A stretch of 64,000 bases of DNA from Clostridiales bacterium (GTDB lineage: Bacteria; Bacillota; Clostridia; Christensenellales; UBA1242). The stretch is taken from positions 62,001-126,000 of the forward strand of contig SVHS01000002.1 in NCBI GenBank assembly GCA_015055745.1, in the 5' to 3' direction. This document shows, one piece after another, positions 8,056 through 16,433 of this stretch (position 1 is its first letter; each line of letters starts with the position of its first letter). The notes beneath the pieces are model-generated. The model was not told where the DNA came from. It worked only from the letters and a program-made list of their open reading frames with translations, and did not search any database. A program made the translations under genes and the position numbers.

Positions 8056-10439
8056 GCTCTTAGAGTCAATCCGATGGTTTCCATCGACTTGATGAGCCTA
8101 GTAGAAAATTTTTCTATATCACTAGACTCCAATGTCTTATCTTTTGGAGTAATGACGAAGTTGATAGTATAGCTAATCTTATCTTTCAAGACTTCGTCAT
8201 TTTTATATATATCTTTGAGTGAGTGCTCGAGGATATAGCTTGCCTTAAAATCAGACAACGCTTTCTCTATCTCACCATATGGCATGTTTTTATCAGCGAC
8301 AAAGTTAAAGTCTACAGACACACTCTGGAATTTGCTAGTAGGAGTGAGTCTAAATACATTTTTCTTTACTTCTAGCATTTTATTGACATCTAGCTCTAGC
8401 ACTGCAAAAGTTTTTCTCTTGTCAATATTCTTTGCTATAGCTGGGTGCAAAACACCCATCTCTCCTAGCACCAAATCCCCAGCTGTTATTTCACAAGAAT
8501 TTACTGGATGATAAAGTTTATTTTGATTGGTCAATGAGTAATCTACAGAAATATGCATTATATGTCTAGCGATATACTCTACTATCTCTTTTAGACGGAA
8601 ATATAATGTCTTTTCACTATCTTTTTCACTAGCCAATACGATAGCCAATTTCTTCTTTTCCACAGCGAGATTATTTTCATCTATATTGTCTACTACTCTA
8701 CCTATTTCGAATATACCAAGGTCAGGGTATTTATTTTTATTATCATCAACAAATTTTATAATAGTAGGAGCAAGATGTGAGCGTAGTCCACCCTGCCCAC
8801 TCTTTGATGAGTCGAGTAAATGTAGTACACTCTGCTCTTCTATACCTACAGATTTATTGTACTCAACATAATTCCAAATGTAGCTATGCACTTCATTTAG
8901 ATCAAACTGACTAGCAAGTGCGTATTTTATCTCATACTCTACAGTATGAGTAGGTATTTGATCTACAGGTTGTAGAGGCATAGACATAGGTTTACTTTTA
9001 ATATTATCATAACCATACATTCTAAATATTTCTTCCACCAAGTCTTCTTTGATAGAAATATCCTTTGTGCCTCTGTATGATGGTACAGCCACCCTGAGAG
9101 ACTCTTTCTCTTCGTCCAAAACTGACACTTCAAATCCTAGACGAACAAGAGTATCTTTTACTTCTGCAAGAGATAGATTTACTCCACCTCTTCTAGACAA
9201 GAAATCTGTATCAATATCTATAATGTGCTTTGGATAGTGATATTTATATACATCTGTGAGACTGCTGGTCACTTTGATATCTTTATCCACTTGCCTCAAA
9301 AGATAGATTAATCTCTCTATAGCTGTAGCACACATCTCTGGATCGAGAGATTTTTCGTATCTCAAGCTCGCGTCAGTGATGAGTCCTATCTTCCTGCTAG
9401 TCTTACGTATAGCCACACAGTCAAAGCACGCACTCTCGAGTAATAGGCTAGTCGTATCCTCTGAGATACCTGATTTTAGTCCACCTTTCACCCCAGCTAT
9501 TGCCACTGGCTCTCTATGATCATCACATATCACCACAGCGCCACTCTCTATAGTGTGGACTTCGTGCTCCAGTGTCTCCATATCTAGATTTTTATCCGCT
9601 TCGATGACCGTGATACCTTTCACGACACTATTGTCAAAAGCGTGCATAGGCTGTCCCATCTCTAGCATGAGATAGTTTGTCATATCAGCGAGAAGATTGA
9701 TGTCTCTCATGCCACAATAATTTAATCTAAGCTTCATTAGTGGAGTAGATACTTTCGCCTTAACATTATCTACAGTGAGTCCACAATACCTATAACACTT
9801 ATCTGTCTCCACCTTGATATCCAATGGCGCAAGTGACGCATACTGAGTGAGATCTTCCCTCTCGATAGGCTTGAGCTCACGCTTGAAGATAGTCGCAAAC
9901 TCCCTCGCTATACCATAATGCCCCCACAGGTCAGGTCTATTTGTAAGAGATTTATTATCCACCTCGATGAGCACATCATCTACTGGCAAAATCTCTTTTA
10001 TATCCTTTCCGACAGGTAGGCTTGCATCTAGCTCTACGATACCTGAAGTGTCCGACTCTATACCTAATTCATTTCCGCCACAGCACATACCATAGCTATC
10101 CACTCCGGCGAGCTTGGCTGGCTTTATCTTGAGACCATTTACATTACCACCCACACGAGCAAAGTACGTCTTTAGTCCCACTCTTACATTCGGAGCACCG
10201 CACACTACTTGCACAGGAGCCCCACTGCCATCATCGACAGTCAAAATGTGTAGATGATCGCTATTCGGGTGATTTTCTACTGTTAAAATTTCCGCCACCA
10301 CAATGTTCTCTAGCTCTTTACCCTTGTATTCTACACCTTCCACTTCTGCTGTAGATAGACCAAAGCGTTTGACCAATTCGTCCACTTCTATCCCGCTCAA
10401 ATCTACATAGTCTTTTATCCAATTTAGTGAAATTAACAT
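8052..10439 (-). CDS. pheT: Phenylalanyl-tRNA synthetase beta subunit
   Basis: 795 residues, full length for bacterial PheT. It forms the alpha2-beta2 synthetase with PheS and charges tRNA-Phe in the cytoplasm. Visible domains in order are the N-terminal B1 region ('MLISLNWIKDYVDLSG'), the tRNA-binding OB domain at about residues 40-150 ('VVAEILTVENHPNSDHL', 'VVCGAPNVR'), B3/B4 editing domain ('DNKSLTNRPDLWGHYGIAREF', 'MRDINLLADMTNYLMLE.GQPMHAFD'), B5, and the C-terminal ferredoxin-fold anticodon-binding domain ending 'TRLIKSMETIGLTLRA'. It lies 86 bp downstream of pheS and is presumably cotranscribed under the same T-box. Confidence 0.98.
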   Translation of the reverse strand: MLISLNWIKDYVDLSGIEVDELVKRFGLSTAEVEGVEYKGKELENIVVAEILTVENHPNSDHLHILTVDDGSGAPVQVVCGAPNVRVGLKTYFARVGGNVNGLKIKPAKLAGVDSYGMCCGGNELGIESDTSGIVELDASLPVGKDIKEILPVDDVLIEVDNKSLTNRPDLWGHYGIAREFATIFKRELKPIEREDLTQYASLAPLDIKVETDKCYRYCGLTVDNVKAKVSTPLMKLRLNYCGMRDINLLADMTNYLMLEMGQPMHAFDNSVVKGITVIEADKNLDMETLEHEVHTIESGAVVICDDHREPVAIAGVKGGLKSGISEDTTSLLLESACFDCVAIRKTSRKIGLITDASLRYEKSLDPEMCATAIERLIYLLRQVDKDIKVTSSLTDVYKYHYPKHIIDIDTDFLSRRGGVNLSLAEVKDTLVRLGFEVSVLDEEKESLRVAVPSYRGTKDISIKEDLVEEIFRMYGYDNIKSKPMSMPLQPVDQIPTHTVEYEIKYALASQFDLNEVHSYIWNYVEYNKSVGIEEQSVLHLLDSSKSGQGGLRSHLAPTIIKFVDDNKNKYPDLGIFEIGRVVDNIDENNLAVEKKKLAIVLASEKDSEKTLYFRLKEIVEYIARHIMHISVDYSLTNQNKLYHPVNSCEITAGDLVLGEMGVLHPAIAKNIDKRKTFAVLELDVNKMLEVKKNVFRLTPTSKFQSVSVDFNFVADKNMPYGEIEKALSDFKASYILEHSLKDIYKNDEVLKDKISYTINFVITPKDKTLESSDIEKFSTRLIKSMETIGLTLRA

Positions 10440-10525
10440 TTTCTTCTCCTTTATTTATTTTAATATGTCACTCTAATAAACAAGAAAATTCTTCGACTTC
10501 GATCAGAATGACATTTATCCTCTCT

Positions 10526-11557
10526 CTAGATATCTAGCTTAAATTGACTTAACAATTTTAGATTTCCGCTATTTAGCTCTCTAATATCATGAATACCGAG
10601 ACTGAGCATTACCATACGATCTAGTCCAAGACCGAATGCACAGCCACTATATTGCTCTGGGTCGATACCACCATGGCGTAATACATTTGGATGTATCATA
10701 CCACACGGACATAGCTCTATCCAACCACCGTTTTTACATGTAGGACAACCTTTACCGTCACAGAAAGGACATCTCACGTCCATCTCAAAGCTAGGCTCAG
10801 TAAATGGGAAGAATCCTGGACGAAGGCGCACTTCCACTTCCTTTTTAAATATTTTAGACAACATTTCTTTCATAAAGTAGATAAGATTGCCGACTGACAC
10901 ATCTTTATCTACTATCACACCTTCTAGCTGGAAGAATGTGTTTTCATGACTAGCATCTACGTCTTCATTTCTAAAGCAACGTCCAGGGAATACCGCTCTA
11001 ATAGGTGGAGTGTATTTTTTCAATATCCTATTTTGTGCAGCAGATGTATGAGTCTTCAATACCTGTCCATTGTTTAGCCAGAATGTATCTTGCATATCTC
11101 TAGCAGGGTGGTTTTCTGGCACGTTTACAGCGATGAAATTGTTGTATTCTGTCTCCACTTCATTACCGTCCTCTACGACAAATCCCATAGATACAAATAC
11201 GTCCTCTATCTGCTTTTGAATAATAGTCCTAGGGTGTAGACTACCTTTACAACCTTTTATAGGTAATGTAATATCTATTTTTTCTGCGCTGTTGATTTCT
11301 TTCTCTAGCTCGGCCTGCTCGAGGAATGTCTCTTTCGCACTGATGAGTCTCTCTGCTTCTATCTTTCCGTTATTTAGCATTTGTCCCACTTTACCTTTTT
11401 CCGCAGGGGGCACTTCTTTCATAAAACGGAATAGCGCAGTGATCTTTCCACTCTTACCCAATACATCTACTCTCAAAGCTTGACACTCGGCAGTAGAATC
11501 AATCTCCTCCAGCTTGGCTTTCGTATAATCTAAAATCTCATTAATCTTATCTTGCAT
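10526..11557 (-). CDS. pheS: Phenylalanyl-tRNA synthetase alpha subunit
   Basis: 343 residues, typical of PheS, the catalytic class II synthetase subunit. There is an N-terminal coiled coil (residues 1-85) and then the class II core: motif 2 'AVFPGRCFRNEDVDASHENTFFQLEG' (in part), and motif 3 'GCAFGLGLDRMVML' near the C terminus. The Cys-rich insertion 'CPFCDGKGCPTCKNGGW' (about residues 263-280) is a known feature of Firmicutes PheS. ATG is preceded by GAGGAG (reverse strand, about 11563-11568). Upstream lies the T-box leader, and pheT follows. Confidence 0.98.
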   Translation of the reverse strand: MQDKINEILDYTKAKLEEIDSTAECQALRVDVLGKSGKITALFRFMKEVPPAEKGKVGQMLNNGKIEAERLISAKETFLEQAELEKEINSAEKIDITLPIKGCKGSLHPRTIIQKQIEDVFVSMGFVVEDGNEVETEYNNFIAVNVPENHPARDMQDTFWLNNGQVLKTHTSAAQNRILKKYTPPIRAVFPGRCFRNEDVDASHENTFFQLEGVIVDKDVSVGNLIYFMKEMLSKIFKKEVEVRLRPGFFPFTEPSFEMDVRCPFCDGKGCPTCKNGGWIELCPCGMIHPNVLRHGGIDPEQYSGCAFGLGLDRMVMLSLGIHDIRELNSGNLKLLSQFKLDI

Positions 11558-11569
11558 ATTTTCTCCTCA

Positions 11570-11822
11570 AAATAAAAAACTCATCCTATACAATAGGACG
11601 AGTAGAATTTCCCGTGGTACCACCTATATTCACAATCTGCATTGTCTCATTACATTTTCACAGTTTTGTCTGGCGACTCTTAATCACAAATAGTGTTTTC
11701 CGAGTGCAACTCCGATACCGAAATTCGAACGATTACCTGAACATAAGTGGCTCTCAATCGCTGGCTCACTCTCCCTCATATGAAAGCAATCTTCTACTGA
11801 TGTATCTTCACAGTTTTTATTA
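11570..11822 (-). promoter_or_regulatory. T-box riboswitch controlling pheST (Phe specifier TTC)
   Basis: Read on the minus strand, the leader holds the T-box sequence 'GGTGGTACCACGGG' (11614-11627), which base-pairs with the uncharged tRNA acceptor end, followed by the terminator hairpin ACTCGTCCTA..TAGGATGAGT (11581-11605) and a T-run. Upstream, a Stem I can be drawn: GATAC/GTATC lower stem, an AGTA motif opposite 'GTTCGAA', a GATT/AATC stem and a large distal loop. This puts TTC at 11727-11729, followed by a purine, in the specifier position, i.e. a phenylalanine codon, matching the downstream genes. Uncharged tRNA-Phe should stabilise the antiterminator and switch pheST on. Stem I was drawn by eye, not folded by software. 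Confidence 0.93.
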
Positions 11823-11827
11823 TGATT

Positions 11828-11856
11828 ACTTTATCTCAAAAAAATTCTTTTGTCAA
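11828..11856 (-). promoter_or_regulatory. Predicted sigma-A promoter of pheST
   Basis: On the minus strand TTGACA (11851-11856) is followed after 17 bp by TAAAGT (11828-11833). This places the transcript start just upstream of T-box Stem I. Confidence 0.7.
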
Positions 11857-11907
11857 TACATTTTGAATTATTTTTGATTTTTCTAAAATTTCTAAAACAA
11901 AAATCTC

Positions 11908-11936
11908 TTGCAATATTTTTCATTGTGTGCTATACT
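11908..11936 (+). promoter_or_regulatory. Predicted promoter of tRNA-Arg
   Basis: TTGCAA (11908-11913), a 17-bp spacer and TATACT (11931-11936). The predicted start lies about 13 nt before the mature tRNA. Confidence 0.75.
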
Positions 11937-11955
11937 ACCCATGTCTAAACATTAA

Positions 11956-12030
11956 GCCCCCTTAGTTAAATGGATATAACAGCTCCCTCCTAAGGAGCAA
12001 TTGTGGGTTCGATTCCCGCAGGGGACACCA
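11956..12030 (+). tRNA. tRNA-Arg(CCU)
   Basis: The cloverleaf is readable by eye: acceptor GCCCCCT/AGGGGAC, anticodon arm GCTCC-CTCCTAA-GGAGC with anticodon CCT, T arm with GGTTCGATTCC, and an encoded CCA (12028-12030). Base pair 2-71 is C-A, a mismatch where the usual arginine acceptor has T-A (GTCCCCT). The gene is followed at once by its own terminator and then by an accessory nuclease-like gene. Confidence 0.95.
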
Positions 12031-12036
12031 AACACA

Positions 12037-12068
12037 AGCAGTCATATATTAAAAATGACTGCTTTTTT
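12037..12068 (+). terminator. Rho-independent terminator after tRNA-Arg
   Basis: Inverted repeat AAGCAGTCAT/ATGACTGCTT followed by a T-run. Confidence 0.85.
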
Positions 12069-12086
12069 ATTTGTTTTACCATTCTC

Positions 12087-12115
12087 TGTACATTTGAATT
12101 ATATTATGCTATAAT
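12087..12115 (+). promoter_or_regulatory. Predicted promoter of the PD-(D/E)XK gene
   Basis: TGTACA (12087-12092), 17 bp, TATAAT (12110-12115), 19 bp before the chosen start codon. This indicates transcription independent of the tRNA. Confidence 0.6.
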
Positions 12116-12134
12116 ACAACCAATGGAGATATTT

Positions 12135-13331
12135 ATGACTAAAGATGAGAAAATGAAAGCCATAAACGATTTAGCTTCGGATATTGATTGTTTAGAACCA
12201 TTGCATAAGTGGACTAACGACTTAAATATATTTAGCTTACTTAAACTCGACCGCGTAGAAATCCGTCACAGCAATATGCTATCTTGGTTATTAAACCCCA
12301 ACGAATTACATGGATTTAGTGACAAATTATTAAAAAAGTTTTTAATATATGCCACTAAGGGAACGAACATAAATATAATGAAAGGCCTGAGTCCTGTAGA
12401 TATAGACCTGATGAATTTAGATGATGTAATAGTGTGTAGAGAAAAAGACAATATTGATATCTTGATTATTTCAGAAAGCAATCATCTTATTTTGGCAATT
12501 GAAAACAAAATTGGCTCAACAGAACATTCTAATCAGCTAGAGAAATATAAAACTGGTCTACTAAGAGATTATCCTGACAATTATCGTTTTGTTCTGATTT
12601 ATTTAACCCCAGACGGAGATGAATCATCGGACTCAGACAACTGGGTTAGTATGGATTATGATTTCGTATTAAAGGAAATAAATAAATTAATTGATATTTA
12701 CAAAATACCAGATAAAGCAAAAATTTATATCGAAGACTATATAAAAGCAATAAGGAGAAGCGTAGTGGAAGATAAAGAAATCGTTGATATTTGTAGAAAG
12801 ATATATTTTAGACATCAAGAAGCTTTTGATCTAATTTTTGAAAATAGACCTGACATCATGAGTCATATTTCTGATTATATTTATAACTATTTGGTAATAA
12901 ATTCAGTAAAATTTGATATTAATGTATGGGAAAATCATACAAAACATTATGTAAGATTTACACCCAAAAAACTTTCTGCGATGTGCGGACACATGGGTAG
13001 TGGTTGGGTATCCCAAACTAATCTAATAGGTTTTGAATTTCAAATATTTGAAGATTCTGGAGTGAATCTTGCAGTAATAATAGGTCCAGCAGATACACAA
13101 TATGAAAACTATAGGCAAAAATTATTTGATATCGCAGTAGATCACAATTATAAAATGAAAGGAAAAACTTTAAAAAATAAATGGAAAACTATTTTGTCCA
13201 CAAGTATCATTTCAAAAAATAATCTTGATATTAGGGACGAATATTTGGAAGAATCAATTAAAGTCTCTATCGATAACTATATAAACAATAAATTACCTAC
13301 AATTATATCTGATTTACTTAAAGCATTTTGA
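12135..13331 (+). CDS. PD-(D/E)XK nuclease superfamily protein (PDDEXK_4-like)
   Basis: 398 residues from the ATG at 12135, chosen because GGAG sits 6 nt upstream; the ORF-track start lies inside the tRNA and its terminator and cannot be real. The N-terminal half carries a nuclease-like core: Glu42 in 'RVEIRHSNMLSWLLNP', Asp108 in 'NIDIL', Glu123-x-Lys125 in 'LAIENKI', and 'QLEKY' shortly after, the pattern of the PDDEXK_4 family. The C-terminal half is unassigned. Proteins of this family are often single-gene accessory or defence-associated loci; the substrate is unknown. The gene stands alone between the tRNA-Arg terminator and a bidirectional terminator, and a position directly behind a tRNA is common for acquired genes. 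Transfer is inference only. Confidence 0.82.
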   Translation: MTKDEKMKAINDLASDIDCLEPLHKWTNDLNIFSLLKLDRVEIRHSNMLSWLLNPNELHGFSDKLLKKFLIYATKGTNINIMKGLSPVDIDLMNLDDVIVCREKDNIDILIISESNHLILAIENKIGSTEHSNQLEKYKTGLLRDYPDNYRFVLIYLTPDGDESSDSDNWVSMDYDFVLKEINKLIDIYKIPDKAKIYIEDYIKAIRRSVVEDKEIVDICRKIYFRHQEAFDLIFENRPDIMSHISDYIYNYLVINSVKFDINVWENHTKHYVRFTPKKLSAMCGHMGSGWVSQTNLIGFEFQIFEDSGVNLAVIIGPADTQYENYRQKLFDIAVDHNYKMKGKTLKNKWKTILSTSIISKNNLDIRDEYLEESIKVSIDNYINNKLPTIISDLLKAF

Positions 13332-13359
13332 GTACCATAAATTATGATATGCTTTATAC

Positions 13360-13388
13360 AAAAAACGCACTTATGTGCGTCTTTTTTA
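13360..13388. terminator. Bidirectional terminator
   Basis: Hairpin ACGCAC-TTAT-GTGCGT (13366-13381) is flanked by an A-run on the left and a T-run on the right. It can terminate the nuclease-like gene (+) and the ferritin-like gene (-), whose stop lies within it. Confidence 0.85.
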
Positions 13389-13901
13389 TATAGAAAAGAA
13401 ATGTACTCTATTTTTCAATGTCTTAAATATTTCTAAATGCCTTTCTTCGTCTTCTATGATACGAGCAAATAGTCGCTTGAGGCTATCATTTTTCACTCTA
13501 TTTATAGCTAAATTATACTGCTCTATTGCAAATGTCTCTGCGCGGATATTGTTATCCAACATATCCTTTAGCTTAGTAGTATAATTTACATTTCCTGTAT
13601 TGTAGCCCACTCCATGAGAATCTTCGTATTTTGGTATACCTCCAAATTCGCCGATAGCGTGCATCAATATATGTAAATGCATCATCTCCACTATACCAAT
13701 TTCTTCAAAGATATCTGCTATATCTTGCATTGTCTTGTCTGACACACAGGACTGATACACATATTGAAGTACAGCGTTTAGCTCTCCAGACCTACTATTA
13801 GCTAGATTTTTTAGTATTGATACTGTCGTCATATCTTCTCTTGCTCCCTCTATCTCGGGATAAGGTTTTTCTACCCTTATTTGTATATCTTCAAAATCCA
13901 T
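13386..13901 (-). CDS. Ferritin-like di-metal protein (Mn-catalase/rubrerythrin-like)
   Basis: 171 residues forming a four-helix ferritin-like bundle by pattern. The likely di-iron or di-manganese ligands are visible: Glu40 ('RSGELNAVLQYVYQ'), Glu72/His75 ('GIVEMMHLHIL'), Glu122 ('RAETFAIEQYN') and the Glu152/His155 pair ('EDEERHLEIF'). This spacing fits the Mn-catalase-like/bacterioferritin-like branch rather than full rubrerythrin, because no C-terminal rubredoxin CxxC domain exists. The likely role is peroxide or oxygen detoxification in an anaerobe or spore; which metal and substrate is unresolved. It is a single gene with AGGAGG-type ribosome site just upstream of the start and a shared terminator at its 3' end. 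Confidence 0.85.
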   Translation of the reverse strand: MDFEDIQIRVEKPYPEIEGAREDMTTVSILKNLANSRSGELNAVLQYVYQSCVSDKTMQDIADIFEEIGIVEMMHLHILMHAIGEFGGIPKYEDSHGVGYNTGNVNYTTKLKDMLDNNIRAETFAIEQYNLAINRVKNDSLKRLFARIIEDEERHLEIFKTLKNRVHFFSI

Positions 13902-13994
13902 AATTCCTCCTATACTAATTATGTAGAAAGCGAAATGTTTGTGAAATATATACCAAAATCCTATTTTCTTTTACAAGAAATCTTGCAATAATAT

Positions 13995-14023
13995 TTGTTA
14001 AAAAAGAATTTATATGATAAAAT
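13995..14023 (+). promoter_or_regulatory. Predicted promoter of the P-type ATPase
   Basis: TTGTTA (13995-14000), 17 bp, TAAAAT (14018-14023). The TTG used as start in the ORF track is part of this -35 element. Confidence 0.6.
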
Positions 14024-14039
14024 ACATCAAGAGGGAAAA

Positions 14040-16433
14040 ATGCGTAAAAAGAAATCTAATAAAAACAAATCTAGCGCTAGTATCTCTAGATTTAATCCAA
14101 AACCTAATGAAGGTCTGTCTCAAAAACAAATCTCACAGCGAACACAAGAAAATCTTGTAAATATTTCAAATATAAAGACTTCAAAAAGTATAGGTAGTAT
14201 TTTATTTAAAAATATTTTTACCTTCTTCAATATGACTTGTTTAGTGGTAGCACTGGCACTCATATCTGTGGGAGCTTTTTCTGATTTGCTATTTTTAGTC
14301 ATAGTGATATTAAATACTGTCATAGGCATAGTCCAAGAGATAAAAGCCAAAAAGACTATGGACAAGCTATCTCTCACAAATTCAAATTTTACAAAAGTAA
14401 TACGTGACAGTGAAGAACAAGAAATATACAAGACAGAAGTAGTGCTTGATGATGTGTTGGTACTAAATCCAGGTATGCAAATCGCTTGCGATAGTATCGT
14501 GATAGATGGACACGTAGAAGTAAATGAAAGTTTGCTCACCGGCGAGAGTCAGCCAGTAAAAAAAGATAAAGGTGATAGTTTGCTCGGTGGTAGCTTTATA
14601 TCTAGCGGTACTTGTCGAGCTAAAGTAAATAAAATAGGTAATGAAAATTATATTTCTCAGCTAAGTGAAAAAGCAAAATCTTTCAAGCAGGCTAAGAGTG
14701 AACTTTTGACCTCTCTTAGAAATTTAATAAAAATCATTACAGTATTTATGATACCTATCGCTATACTCATGCTATACAATAACTATACATACTACACCGC
14801 CAACCCAGCTGAAGAATATAGCACGTTATATATGGTCATCACAAAGACTAGTGGTTGTATTATCGCCATGATACCAGCAGGTATGTTCTTACTTACTTCG
14901 GTCGCTCTAGCTGTCAGTGTCATGAGACTGGCAAAAAAGAGGACATTGGTACAAGAATTATATTGTATAGAGATGCTAGCTAGGACAAATGTCCTTTGTC
15001 TAGACAAGACAGGTACTCTTACAAATGGCTCCATGAGTGTAAAAGATGTCGTCTTACTCGGCAAGAAGACCGAAAAAGATGTGGACAAAATTATTTCTTC
15101 TATGGTAAATGCATTTCATGATGCTAATCAGACTGCTCTAGCTCTAAAAGCATATTTTGGCAAGCCTAGCTACACTGCAGACAAATCTATACCTTTCTCA
15201 TCTGAGAGAAAGTTCATGGGTTGCAAATTCAGAAATGTGGGCGCATACAAATTAGGTGCTTACGAATATGTAATGGATAAGCCTACCGCAGAGATAAAGA
15301 AAATGGCTGAAGAGTATGCTCAAAATGGATACAGAGTACTCTTGCTTGCTGGCTGTGACAACAATTTTAGCAATACAAACTGTACTCCAGTAGCTTTGGT
15401 GCTACTCCAAGACAATATCAGAAAAGATGCACCAAAGACTATTGAATGGTTTAAGAAAAATGATGTAGATATCAAGATTATATCAGGAGACAATCCTGTC
15501 ACAGTAAGTGAAGTAGCTAGGCGAGTCGGTGTAGAAAATTATGATAAATATATTAGTTTACATGGTATGAGCAATACCGAAGTCATGGAAGCAGCTACAA
15601 AATATGCTATATTTGGTCGTGTAAGCCCTGAGCAAAAAGCAATACTAGTAAAAGCTCTCAAAGCACAAGGTAAGACAGTAGCTATGACTGGTGACGGTGT
15701 AAACGATATCCTTGCCCTTAAAGAAGCAGACTGCTCTATTGCAATAGCAGCTGGTAGTGACGCAGCACGTAGCGTAAGTCAGCTAGTACTATTGGATAGC
15801 AACTTTAGCTCTATGCCAAATGTAGTAGCTGAAGGTAGACGTGTGGTAAATAATATACAAAAATCATCATCACTTTTCCTAATGAAGACAATATTTGCTA
15901 TATGTATTTCATTATTTGTATTGTGTATGAATAAGACTTATCCTTTCTCACCTATACAGTTTATATTACTCGAGATGTTTGTCATAGGATTGCCGTCATT
16001 CTTCCTAGCGCTACAACCAAACATCAACCCTATCAAAGGAAAATTCTTATCCAATGTCGCTAAAAATACACTACCGGCTGGTATATGCTTGGTCGGGGTT
16101 ACCATAGCGATGTATGTATATCAAATGTTTACTGGTATCACTACTGAAGTGCTAGTCACCATGTCATCTATAGGTATCATAGTAGTCGGATTTATAGCAT
16201 TATTTAGAATGTGCAAGCCGTTTAATTGGTTTAAGTCCATCATGTATGTAGCATGTGCTGGCATATGTATAGCTTGTGTGATAGGATTATTTGATTTATT
16301 TAAATATGTACCTATATCTTACTATGACACATTATTCCTTATAGTAGTATGTCAAGCAAGCTATCCTGTATATATGGTACTAAACAAATTATTTGAGCTT
16401 TCTAGCAATACCGTACCTCCTACTGAATCGTGA
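14040..16433 (+). CDS. P-type cation-transporting ATPase (CtpE-like HAD-IC family)
   Basis: 797 residues from the ATG at 14040, preceded by GAGGG; the longer ORF runs back into the promoter. It is a membrane pump that uses ATP to move a cation. Hallmarks: actuator motif 'LLTGES' (about residue 165), phosphorylation site 'CLDKTGTLTNG' with Asp322, 'GDGVND' hinge (about residue 551), and the transmembrane layout with two helices before the actuator, two after, and six at the C terminus. The N-terminal 30 residues are highly basic. The overall pattern resembles CtpE-type pumps, for which calcium is a suggested substrate. The M4 motif reads 'MIPAGM' where many relatives have 'PEGL', so specificity may differ. 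No heavy-metal-binding CxxC domain is present. Confidence 0.92.
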   Translation: MRKKKSNKNKSSASISRFNPKPNEGLSQKQISQRTQENLVNISNIKTSKSIGSILFKNIFTFFNMTCLVVALALISVGAFSDLLFLVIVILNTVIGIVQEIKAKKTMDKLSLTNSNFTKVIRDSEEQEIYKTEVVLDDVLVLNPGMQIACDSIVIDGHVEVNESLLTGESQPVKKDKGDSLLGGSFISSGTCRAKVNKIGNENYISQLSEKAKSFKQAKSELLTSLRNLIKIITVFMIPIAILMLYNNYTYYTANPAEEYSTLYMVITKTSGCIIAMIPAGMFLLTSVALAVSVMRLAKKRTLVQELYCIEMLARTNVLCLDKTGTLTNGSMSVKDVVLLGKKTEKDVDKIISSMVNAFHDANQTALALKAYFGKPSYTADKSIPFSSERKFMGCKFRNVGAYKLGAYEYVMDKPTAEIKKMAEEYAQNGYRVLLLAGCDNNFSNTNCTPVALVLLQDNIRKDAPKTIEWFKKNDVDIKIISGDNPVTVSEVARRVGVENYDKYISLHGMSNTEVMEAATKYAIFGRVSPEQKAILVKALKAQGKTVAMTGDGVNDILALKEADCSIAIAAGSDAARSVSQLVLLDSNFSSMPNVVAEGRRVVNNIQKSSSLFLMKTIFAICISLFVLCMNKTYPFSPIQFILLEMFVIGLPSFFLALQPNINPIKGKFLSNVAKNTLPAGICLVGVTIAMYVYQMFTGITTEVLVTMSSIGIIVVGFIALFRMCKPFNWFKSIMYVACAGICIACVIGLFDLFKYVPISYYDTLFLIVVCQASYPVYMVLNKLFELSSNTVPPTES

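Noticed and set aside
12003-12134. N-terminal 44 residues of the nuclease ORF in the track
   Set aside because: They overlap tRNA-Arg, its terminator and the predicted promoter; the ATG at 12135 has a ribosome site.
14120-14539. 139-residue minus ORF inside the P-type ATPase
   Set aside because: Shadow of a well-supported gene; Ser/Thr-rich composition without ribosome site.
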